NCBI GenBank assembly: GCA_030247855.1
Contig: JAPDRN010000055.1
Coordinates: 124,001 to 188,000 of the forward strand
Origin: Knufia peltigerae
Lineage: Eukaryota > Ascomycota > Eurotiomycetes > Chaetothyriales > Trichomeriaceae
Direction of reading: 5' to 3'
Length of the DNA: 64,000 nt
Shown: positions 55,232 through 64,000 of the stretch, piece by piece
Numbering within the stretch: the stretch's first letter is position 1
Layout of the letters: every line of letters begins with the position of its first letter
Made by a program: the position numbers and the translations under genes
The notes under the pieces: model-generated
Databases searched by the model: none
What the model saw: only the letters and a program-made list of their open reading frames with translations
Told to the model about the DNA's origin: nothing

Positions 55232-57597
55232 GTCTGCGTTGTGGGCGTAGGTGTAGGATGAAGGGGGTTGAATCAGTGACTTCCTGATTGGGACTAGTGC
55301 CGTCGACAGTACTGCCCGCTCTCGAGTCCTTACTCGCGCAGCTCCCTCGTGTGAGTTATATTTGTGAATGAGGATCCTGTTGTAGTGAGAGCCTGATACA
55401 GGGTTCTTCGATTCGAGTACTTCCCAAACTTAGGCTACCTACTCTTTGCCGGGCTTGACGGTCTCGGGATCATCTTTATATAGCTATCTTCGACAGAGCG
55501 AAACGGGAAATTCCCAACCCCCATGTTGCCACTTGTGCGTGCATTCTCTATTACCGCGTTATAGATCTTGGCCTTTGGAGACAAGACGCTTTCGCTTCCA
55601 GTTTGAGTATGGCGATTTTGACCATCTGTAGCCAAGACGACCGTCTTTTGTCCTGGTGTTGGGCACTCCACGCCTTGGCTACCCCAGTTCTCCAAACATC
55701 CACACATTCATGAGCCATCTCGAAAAGCACCGGCGAATTGGTTCGCCCCTGTTGGTTGGGTCTCGCTAAATGATGGGGTATTCATTTCTGGGCATTCTGT
55801 CGTATATAGCTGGTATTGTATTCTCCCCCAGGTCATTCCCTTCGGTCTGAACTGTGGGGATTTTCCATGCTCTATATGACTTGGCGACCGCTGCTGATAG
55901 GTAGGATATGCACACTCGAACCTGGTCATCTCAACTAGACGGCCCTTGGCAAGTGCTCGAGCAAATTCGACACTTGGAGTAGAGAGGTGAGGGACGAATT
56001 GCGAGACCCGAATGACCCTGCGACAAGACGCGAGACGACAAGCGAGGTTTGGCACATGAGCATGTAAAAGAAGCCATGTGGGCTCTCGAAAGTACTACTC
56101 TCGGAATTCCTCCACGTTGTGAAGATTTGTGGTTTCGAGATGAGGCGGAGACTCATCTTGCCAGTAGGGGTTTACGGACAAGCACACGCAGTGAACCGAG
56201 GTGAGCCGGCGAGGGACAGAAAACGGGGAATACAGATGAAAAGGACTACATCCCGGTCTCGGAGATGCAGGGGGAATGTGCTCCCTTGCGATCATCTGTA
56301 CTTGTCCATGTGGAGTACACTCTCGAAATCACAGTGTCATTGATTCTAAGAACAGGCTAAAAACGAAGTGCCCCCCCCCATTATCACCCTTTGGTACCAA
56401 TATGTGTCAGATGGCAACCGACAAAATACAAGTTAAGAGACGATCTTAAGGACAATGTGAATGACAAGCCTCAAAACACTGGCGAGCGCCGAGACACCAA
56501 AAAAGACAGTTACAACGACTAGATTGTTCATTGCTCAGTCGTGTGCGTTTTTGCAAAGGCGTCTGCATTTTATCCATCGCCGACGAGATATTCAGGTAGA
56601 TTCTCCACATTGAAGGAATGCCCTGACATTTGTAAGTGATTAGCCTACCCTGATGATGTTCGCTATATTGTCTAGCTCCATGTCATGCTGGAATGACTTT
56701 AGAAGGCCAAGAGCCAGATGAATGCGTGTACGAACTATATCTTGCAGGTTATCACAAGGGAAAGCAAGTTTTCGCTTCAGAACGACTGATCTCTGTCGAA
56801 GGCTGTTGTCTGTACTCCATTGCTCCAGCTCTTCTTGACTGCAGACTGAATTCCGCCCTGCAGTGTCACCTATATCTAAAAGGAGGTGTTGTAACACCAG
56901 AACTCGCCTTAATCACATGTTACACATCACTCACATACTTGTCGTCGAGCTGATCGTCGTCGGGTGGCTGTCATTTCAAACAGGATCATACTACAGCCAA
57001 ACACCACGTGGAATCCCGAACCGAGAATGTTGAAGGAATCGATGGGTCTGTATAGCAGTCGATGGTGTCAGGCAACCGCCTGCAAGAGCTGGTAGGCAAT
57101 TGCACTGCCTGGTTCATCTGCCAATCATTTTCAACCTCGCCTAATGGGCTGCCCGGCCACGTACAAACATGACTCAAGTTTGAACGATCGACTGCATTGC
57201 TGTTTGTTTCTTTGGGAAGGTTTATAAGGACTTGAGGTCGACATCATTTTTCGATTCTTGATCGATTGTCATTCTATCCGATAAAGCACCAAATATCCCA
57301 GATAAGCAGTGTTGTGATGCTAAATGAATCAAAGTTGTTGCCTTGTCTGCCTGTAATTGATCAGACGTTCAGCCTTGTAACGATTCCGCCAGCCTTGCCG
57401 CCTTCCAGCCTCACACACCAAAATCAACCGTGACTTCAGCCTTACAGTCACGAGGTACTTGCCAACTGACGAGGTATTGAATTCCAGGAACTCTCTCATA
57501 CCCCGAAACACCCTCAGATATCTAAGTATTGACACTCTTTCAATAAATTCGCCGCCCCGGGCGTCTCAGTCTCATACTATTTCCCCCACCCAAATGC
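55232..57597. other. Gene-poor stretch, possible relic ORFs
   Basis: 2.4 kb without a supported gene. On the minus strand one frame is open from 56055 to 55435 apart from a single TGA at 55708-55710 directly followed by ATG; the translation matches nothing I know. A 9-C run lies at 56371-56379. A minus ORF at 56640-56897 (QEELEQWSTDNSLRQRSVVLKRKL) vaguely resembles the C-terminus of a fungal regulator but is too short to call. Confidence 0.4.
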
Positions 57598-59688
57598 ATG
57601 GCTGGAAAGATTTCATCTAGAATTGTTCACCGTCTTCGAACCTATTTTCGACGATCTTCCTCCGCGTTCACCATCGGTAGTAACAACACCATCACCTACC
57701 TTCAACCTTCAACCTTCGTTACTAGTTCAGACTACCGGACGCCTGCGTCACCACACGACTGTACCGATACATTACTCCTTCTGTCGATCATGGCATATGC
57801 AGGACCTACCTCACTCATCATCGAAGACGTACCACTCGACCCCATCACTTCCTTGGGCGACATTGAGCGACATTTTACTGGCGCCGAGGGCTACATTGGA
57901 GCAAAGATTTCAAACACTCGTTTGAACAGCACCGCTAGGATCGTGCAGAACTTCGTCTTTGAATTCTCCTCAGCCGCGGACGCAGCCCAGGCCTTTCAAT
58001 CACGTAGCATCATCACAGTTGCTGACCGCGCGTATACTGTCATACCGAACGGCGGCTTTTTTGATGCCGAGCGCCATGTCGAAGACAACGTGCAGCCAAA
58101 CCAGGACCAGCCCAACGCGAGTAATGTTAAGAAAGAACCCACAGATGCTCTTAAATGTAGGATCTGCATGACGGAGTTTCAGGATTCAGCCCGTGTAGTT
58201 CCGTGTCTACAGTGTAAAGCCCCGCGTTGCCATGATTGTTTGAAGGCCGATTTCAAGGCAGCCATGGAGGACATGGACAGGATGCCACTCAGATGCTGCG
58301 AAAAGGTCATTCACTTCGACACTGCCCGCGGAATTCTGTCTCCGGCCGATCTCGAAGCCTACAAGTCCAGGTTTGACGAGCTCAACACCATAAATCCTCT
58401 CTACTGTCCGGTTCCGAAATGCTCAAAGTTTCTATCTCCTAGAACATTCGATGGAAAAAGTTCCGAGGTCACCTGTCCTGCTTGCGATACCAGGGTGTGC
58501 ACAAATTGCAAACAGATTGCCAACGAAGGACACTCTTGTTCAGGGGATTTCGGGCGCGAACTTATACTTGGCATCTTCTCGTACAAGACCTGCCCAAAGT
58601 GCGGAATGGGGGTGGCAAAAATGTTCGGCTGTCCACACATAAGATGTAGGTGCGGTGCACACTGGTGCTGGGACTGTCAACGCCCTTTGTACGCTTGCTA
58701 CGAGAGACCTTGTCGCACAGCCCGAGAAAACGGCAATGGTCCCCAAGATGACTCCGAGGTTGAGGCCGATACCAATCTTGATGACGACGATGAGCCCGAA
58801 CCTGAGGGACCCAATGTGTCACGAGATCAAGAAGCCAATGAAGCCATCACTGATGGGGCCCATACCCGCAGAGACTTTGACTCTGTCCACAATGGCCTTG
58901 AGCAGTCTTCCGAACCGGCAGACAACCCAGGATTCGCAGCGCTACTAATAGCGATAGACATACGCGACGTTCAGTCAGACACAGCAAAGGAAGAGAGCAG
59001 TGAGCAGGGAGGAGCCCAGGACATCGCCGCCCATGTCGCCTGTGGAGATGGTGGTCCCACGACGGTTCCGGGTGGTGGTCCATCTGCAAGCGACGGCATA
59101 CACCATACAGTTGTCGTCGTGGGACCAAACGGTGGTGGACGTGGCAATAACACCATCATGGCCAACGAGGCCCTCCAACCACAGACACAAGCGACCGCCG
59201 GAACGTCAAACACGCAGGAACCTGCATCTTCTGATGCTATATCACCGTCACTTCCCGAATTCGATGACAACGCGACTCCAGATTTGGACGACCCTGACTT
59301 GGAAGATTGGGAGGAAGACTTTGATCTCGGGAACGAGCCTCGGGACGAGCAATGGGACGTCTGGGGCTGTAGGCACCGCTTTCAAACCTTCAGCACTGCT
59401 GGGATTCCCGATTTCTGGCTGGTCGGGGTCGATGCCCGCAAGGACGACCGAGTCGAGATCGAATGCATGTCATGTTTTAAGAAAGTGGCCGTCTTGAAGG
59501 ATGATTGCGGGTCGAAGTCGGATGGTAGCAGCAGCCCCCCAGAAACTCAAGACCAGCCCGGTGTCGTCGTCCAAGTCAAAAAGTCGGGCACGTGGAAGTG
59601 CAAACTGTGTGGAGTCATCTACTGTAAGCGGTGCGTAAAGGTGGCGAAGAAGCGTATCATGCGTGAACGGATCTCTGCAGATCAGTGA
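57598..59688 (+). CDS. RBR-type E3 ubiquitin ligase with N-terminal RRM-like domain
   Basis: Single exon, 696 aa; if the start is the ATG at 57787-57789 (MAYAGPTSL), 633 aa. Residues about 70-155 look like an RRM-type fold (LIIEDVPLD, FVFEFSSAADAAQAFQSR). The RBR module follows: RING1 about 184-245 (CRICMTEF, CLQCKAPRCHDC), IBR about 260-315 (YCPVPKCSKFL, CPACDTRVCTNC, GHSC) and RING2 about 330-370 (CPKCGMGVAKMFGCPHIRCRCGAHWCWDC), with the catalytic-Cys position of GCxH retained. A disordered acidic region is followed by a C-terminal zinc region (WGCRHRF, CMSCFKK, WKCKLCGVIYCKRC). RBR ligases form a thioester with ubiquitin. Substrate unknown. Confidence 0.83.
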   Translation: MAGKISSRIVHRLRTYFRRSSSAFTIGSNNTITYLQPSTFVTSSDYRTPASPHDCTDTLLLLSIMAYAGPTSLIIEDVPLDPITSLGDIERHFTGAEGYIGAKISNTRLNSTARIVQNFVFEFSSAADAAQAFQSRSIITVADRAYTVIPNGGFFDAERHVEDNVQPNQDQPNASNVKKEPTDALKCRICMTEFQDSARVVPCLQCKAPRCHDCLKADFKAAMEDMDRMPLRCCEKVIHFDTARGILSPADLEAYKSRFDELNTINPLYCPVPKCSKFLSPRTFDGKSSEVTCPACDTRVCTNCKQIANEGHSCSGDFGRELILGIFSYKTCPKCGMGVAKMFGCPHIRCRCGAHWCWDCQRPLYACYERPCRTARENGNGPQDDSEVEADTNLDDDDEPEPEGPNVSRDQEANEAITDGAHTRRDFDSVHNGLEQSSEPADNPGFAALLIAIDIRDVQSDTAKEESSEQGGAQDIAAHVACGDGGPTTVPGGGPSASDGIHHTVVVVGPNGGGRGNNTIMANEALQPQTQATAGTSNTQEPASSDAISPSLPEFDDNATPDLDDPDLEDWEEDFDLGNEPRDEQWDVWGCRHRFQTFSTAGIPDFWLVGVDARKDDRVEIECMSCFKKVAVLKDDCGSKSDGSSSPPETQDQPGVVVQVKKSGTWKCKLCGVIYCKRCVKVAKKRIMRERISADQ

Positions 59689-60708
59689 ACTCTGGTTCTA
59701 GTGGTTGAACAGTGGACGGGAGGGAAGGAGTTTCTGGGTGAACAATCCACTCAGCTGAATGGTGTGAGCGACAGCAGAACTTGTATGGGACGATGATGAA
59801 GTTATGACAATCAGCAAGCAAAATCAGTGTATTTTGTGCTGGGAGAATGGGGCAGTGCGTTGGTAATGCTAATGATAATATCAATGACAAATCACAAGAT
59901 CAGTGTATGTATCAATCTCGGGCGTGGACCTGACGGGATGGACACGGCGCGTTTTCTCTCTCCATCGAGCAAGGGTTTTTGATTTCAAATGATGGTGGGT
60001 GTCGGAAGCACAAAAGTACGGGTTGGTGTGTGTTGGATCCCTTACCCAGATAAAAGATCCATGATTTATGAAAACGGGGCATGGCGTAGCGTTTGATAGA
60101 AAGACGTACTCCCTTGACACACAGTTTCACCGGGTTGAGTGGCTCCTTGTGTGGAGCGGAGACGAGGCTGTCGGCCCCTGAACCTTTTTTTTTCTTCTTC
60201 TTTTTCCACTTTGACCTACTCCGTATTAGGGTGCAAACTCGGACGGCACCGCCCTCAAACTTTACTTGCCTTTCTATATTTGTCCTCGCGTGGCTCTCGA
60301 CACGTACAGTAGTAAGGAGTATTCTGGTCGATTCTTTTTTTTCGCCCCATCAACTTCGCCCCTACTGTAGGACGCAGCGCGTCGGACGACGTACGACCCA
60401 TGCTGTTGCTACCTTTGCTCAACTACCTAGGGTAAACACGAAGGGTCTCCCTTGTACGCAGTTCGTGAAAAAGTTATGTCCTATTCGTTGGACATGTGAC
60501 ATATCACATCTTTAAACCCCCGGTGTTGGCTGTTCCGCCAAACGCAAGATTTGTCCACCATCGTCACACCCGTAAGATCAACATCATGCTCCAGTCCATT
60601 CATTTCATTCAGGTATACACATTCTCAACATGTTGAAGCATCTTGAACGACCTAGTACACCCGACGCCATCGCTAATTTTTAAAAGTCCAAAAGGTCATC
60701 TGGTAATA
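59689..60708. other. Intergenic, convergent 3' ends of RBR and TOK genes
   Basis: TACTCCGTA at 60217-60225, preceded by a T-rich run at 60185-60205. No gene seen. Confidence 0.5.
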
Positions 60709-63166
60709 TCAAAAGGTCTGCGCAGGGTTTGTCTTCTCCTGCTCCTCCCGACTCCGGCTACTCTCCTTACATCGCGTGATGGTCTCCTCGCTACCAGAGT
60801 CGTCTTCCTCGCACCTGTCACGCTGCTTCTCACTGGGATCGTATCTTTCGTTTCCCTTCTTTTCTCCATTATCTTCTTCTTTCAGTGCTTTCCGGAGGCT
60901 TTCTTCAAGCCTCTCAAATAACTTTTCCAACAACCACTCGGCCTCCTCTTTGTCACCCATCAGAGGACTCCTGTTGCCAATCCAGCTCCATTGGAACTTC
61001 TTTTGGCCTTGACCTTGGCCTTTGTCGCTGCCCTTTCCATAAGCTGAGTCTTGTCCAGTCTGGTCTAACAGCTTCTTGCTAGCTGGATTCTTGTCATGGT
61101 GGAATGTTGGGTCTTCTAGTTCGGAGGCATGCTTGTGTGTCGTAGAGTCCCGCTCATCTTCACCTAGAAGTTTTAGAAAGTATACCCATTCATCATAAGA
61201 GTACCGCTTCGGTGTTGAAGATGTAGTATCTGCGTAGACTCTTCGGATTTGCGAGATGAGAACATGCCGAAGATGATGCTCGTCTGTCCATGTAAGCACT
61301 AACGTGGACGACAGATGAATAAAGAACTTACTTTCTTCCCCGAACTTTCCCTCCTTATGTGCTTCGCTTTCATCAATTCGTTCGGACTGCTCAAAGTCTC
61401 TGGCCAGTTCGTCTCGATTGGCGCCATCTCTTGTGTTATCTGGCCGCTCACCACCACCAATTCGAAACAGCTTTGCCAATCCAGGGTGTAGCTCTTGAAA
61501 CCCGGACTCTTCCCCGGCCTTATTCTCAACATCAAAATGAGGGGAGCCCACTTTTCCCAAAGTAGACCTATAGATACCGTGCATCAGCCGATCCTTCATG
61601 CTGCTTTCGTCGCTCGGCAGCACAGTAACCTCTCCAAGCCAGATGGTAGCATCTTTAATGGCCTTAACTACCGTATCTCCCATGTCTGATATCAAGATGG
61701 TCAAGGTCGGCACCGCTAAAAGCGACCAAAATACGAAGAAAGGTTTGCCACTGTTACTGATCGGTTCGAAGTCGCCATAGCCGATGGTCAAAAGTGTGGT
61801 GTAGGAAAAATACAGCGACTCAAAATATGTCCATTGCTGGTTCTGTTCAGCCTGGAAGAATACTAATGCGCCGATACACCACTGCGTTCGTTAGCATGAG
61901 TACAAACCCTCATCAGAAATAGGCTCTGCGACTAACCAAAAATGCGAACGCAAAAGACGAAACCCCAAGACTCATATATTTCCGTTCAGTCATCGCGCGA
62001 TCCTGAACTTTTCTCATTGCTTCGAATTCGGCTGCCCTTCTGTCTTGCTCATCCATTTGATCGTCACCGGGTTTGACGGTGAGGGCCTCGGCGGTTTCTT
62101 TACCCAGTCCCATTGTGATATGACGCTTCAGATCGATTCGTTTCCGAGTTGCCTTGTCGATCTCTCTGACCAGTCTAGCTCGAGTCTTCTCGGTTAGCCG
62201 CGCAGCCATTTTCTTTTTCCCTCTCTCGAGGATGAGTGACCTAATAGAGCCGACAACAAGACCCAGAATGATGATACCCCCCATGGCAAAAGGAAAAAGC
62301 AAGCCTCGTCCCAAATGTGTCTTGGGGGTATAATCATCACCGACTCCGATGGTAAGTGTGGTGAAATCAGCCCAATACACTGCATCTAGAAATTTCCAGC
62401 CTTCAATATGCGAGTAAACGAGAGCCCCCAAGAGCAAATACGTAAGGAATGAGATGGTCTGGAGCATCAAGGTTCGTTGAGCGACTGTGAGTTTGAATTC
62501 TCGACTGTAATAGCCCTTGTATGCGCCATAGACGGTCACACACATGAGATATGATATTATTTGGTAAAGCCCCGCGGCAAAAATGGCGTAGTAATATGCC
62601 TGAGTTAGTGCTTGATGCTTTACTCCCGCGGCGTGGAAGTGATGGGAGGCAACGGCAACGAGGGCAATAAGCAGGATCGAAGCAACCCAGAAGCCGATGA
62701 TGGTTATTGGCTGTGCAGTTTGAAAAGGTACTCGACGTGCCATGTTGAGGAGCAAGGACATATTGGCGATGAGCGCGCAGACCAAAGATACTGCATTCAC
62801 AGCTATCAACCTGTTCGCTATCAATATGGTACGATGATTCGTCGGGGGAGCATACCATTTGGGATCTTTGATATCAATCCCATGTTCCTCTGTTCCACCA
62901 GGCGGGATCTTGACTCTCCAATTCTCAACGAGAGCGCAGATACTGAAGGCATTTGCCATGGGACCAAATGTACCTGCAATTAGGGGGAAGCCAGTTGACG
63001 CATACCACCACCTCGCAGGCATCAAGAAGTTTCTCTCCTCCTCTTCCTCGTCCATATCATCCTCGCCCGGTGTCTCTTTTGGGGAAGCGACATTTTCTCT
63101 GACCTGACTGTCAGCATTGTCGATGGGTTCGTCAAGGCCAGGGTCATTCATGATTGTAGATGGCAA
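60709..63166 (-). CDS. TOK1: Outward-rectifying two-pore-domain potassium channel, TOK type
   Basis: Three exons: 63166-61937, 61881-61332 and 61283-60709 (784 aa). The fungal TOK plan of eight transmembrane segments and two pore loops is visible. Segments run from about residue 55 (PLIAGTFGPMANAFSICALV) to SFLTYLLLGALVYSHI. The first filter is TLTIGVGD (about 278), then TM6. The second half starts at WCIGALVFF with the second filter LLTIGYGD (about 440) and TM8 (FFVFWSLLAVPTLTILIS). A long charged cytosolic tail follows. Carries K+ out of the cell upon depolarisation. The last intron (61284-61331, 48 nt, GTAAGT...ACAG) is a multiple of three with no stop, so its retention would add 16 residues without changing frame. 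Confidence 0.92.
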
Positions 63167-64000
63167 GCGAGTGTGTAGGAAAGAAGGGATTCTGGTGTAG
63201 AGGCGTGCGCACTCATGGAGATCTCGTCCTTTCCATGGCGGTGAGGTGGTGTTGATTCAACAAGAGCATAGTGGCTCTCCAGGTAGACTGCAAATTTCAC
63301 CAGAGTCATGAACGAGTTGCAGTCCACGGTGGTATCCCTGCAACCTGTTACGGGCATGAGTTTTGAATAGTTGGTGACGTCGGTGGCAGGTGCATAAGCT
63401 GCAAAATTGCCCCGCCAAATTCCACGCTTGTTCAGAAGCTTGGCCGACTTTAAATTTCAGTGTCCGCCTTGGTCATGTGACGAGCATTCTCCTCTCAGTG
63501 GGATGAAGAAATCAGTTTCTGACTCCGAGGATGGGTTATATATCATGGAAAAATCGACGTCAAATTGTCCATGCCATTGAGCCTGACTGGTCTGGACAAT
63601 ACGTATGTGGCTAGGCAAGATTAATAGTCTTCAAGCTGGAGAGGTCAACCCCCCAGCAATAGCCAAGGAAAGTCGCCCAGGTAACGACCAAGATGCGATC
63701 TTGAACGCGCCCCAATTCTTCAAATTCAAAAGTAAAGACCATATCATTATATTCAGGAATTTGACGTGTCATTAGTCAAATGCGATTTCTCATTTTTGGA
63801 CGACATGTATTTCTGTGCCTGCAGATATAGCTAAGTGAGTGCGTAGACATGGGAGTGTTAGTCCATACATGACATACTATTACCAAGTCGCGTGTGTGGA
63901 GCACCATATGTGACACGGCCGGGTTAGGGAGAGGAGATTGTGAGTTTCAACATCTGAGGAAGCGAGATCCAGAGCATGTTGTTCCGCAGCATTTCCTGTT
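63167..64000. other. Right-edge intergenic sequence upstream of TOK gene
   Basis: 834 bp holding the TOK upstream region. ORFs here are shorter than 70 codons and featureless; nothing else seen up to the window end. Confidence 0.5.

Noticed and set aside
56640..56953. Overlapping 85- and 86-codon ORFs on opposite strands
   Set aside because: Neither has a recognisable family, splice partners or coding neighbours; kept only as a remark in the gene-poor stretch.

Overview
The window is eukaryotic nuclear DNA from a filamentous ascomycete (Pezizomycotina). Genes are densely packed on both strands, with short introns (mostly 46-76 nt) that have GTRNGT donors and CTRAY-type branch sites. The protein families are typical of this group: a bZIP protein with a DUF3425-like region, an HbrB TORC2 subunit, a C2H2 plus fungal-specific-domain regulator, a TOK channel, and fungal-type FIS1, SPC24 and GON7. 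Gene content and intergenic motifs fit Eurotiomycetes, perhaps a black-yeast order such as Chaetothyriales, but that placement is inference. I saw no rRNA, tRNA, transposon, CRISPR array or viral sequence.

Layout. 1-33.7 kb is mostly housekeeping: the C-terminal part of an SNT2-like PHD protein (cut by the left edge), LEO1 (Paf1 complex), MOB2, calnexin, MDE1 (methionine salvage), a BLOC1S1-like protein, VPS39, GON7 (KEOPS), HbrB (TORC2), a bZIP/DUF3425 regulator, an HSL-like membrane esterase, a RING-H2 ubiquitin ligase, FIS1, SPC24, mitochondrial uS4 (NAM9), thioredoxin reductase and an HAD hydrolase.

33.8-55.2 kb is different. Eleven consecutive genes look like one metabolic island: an MmgE/PrpD enzyme, a C2H2/fungal_trans regulator, a Dal5-type MFS permease, an Ldh2-family dehydrogenase, a zinc-less MDR reductase, a 3-hydroxyisobutyrate-dehydrogenase-like enzyme, a metallo-beta-lactamase-fold hydrolase, a TcuA-like flavoprotein dehydrogenase, a class A FAD monooxygenase, a small unrecognised (possibly dimeric alpha/beta-barrel) protein and a second Dal5-type MFS permease. 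Uptake, ring or chain oxidation, lactone or ester opening, hydroxy-acid oxidation and a dehydratase/decarboxylase step could be assembled from these parts. I infer a catabolic cluster for an organic acid or aromatic-derived substrate; the substrate cannot be read from sequence. There is no PKS, NRPS or terpene synthase.

55.2-57.6 kb is the largest gene-poor stretch. It is followed by an RBR-type ubiquitin ligase and a TOK-type outward-rectifying potassium channel, and then by gene-free sequence to the right edge.

A second layer of structure is a 9-bp motif, TACTCCGTA/TACGGAGTA, found at least 12 times and always outside coding exons, plus three exact copies of the palindrome TACCTAGGTA in intergenic DNA. 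All exon boundaries were worked out by eye from splice signals and reading frame, without transcripts.
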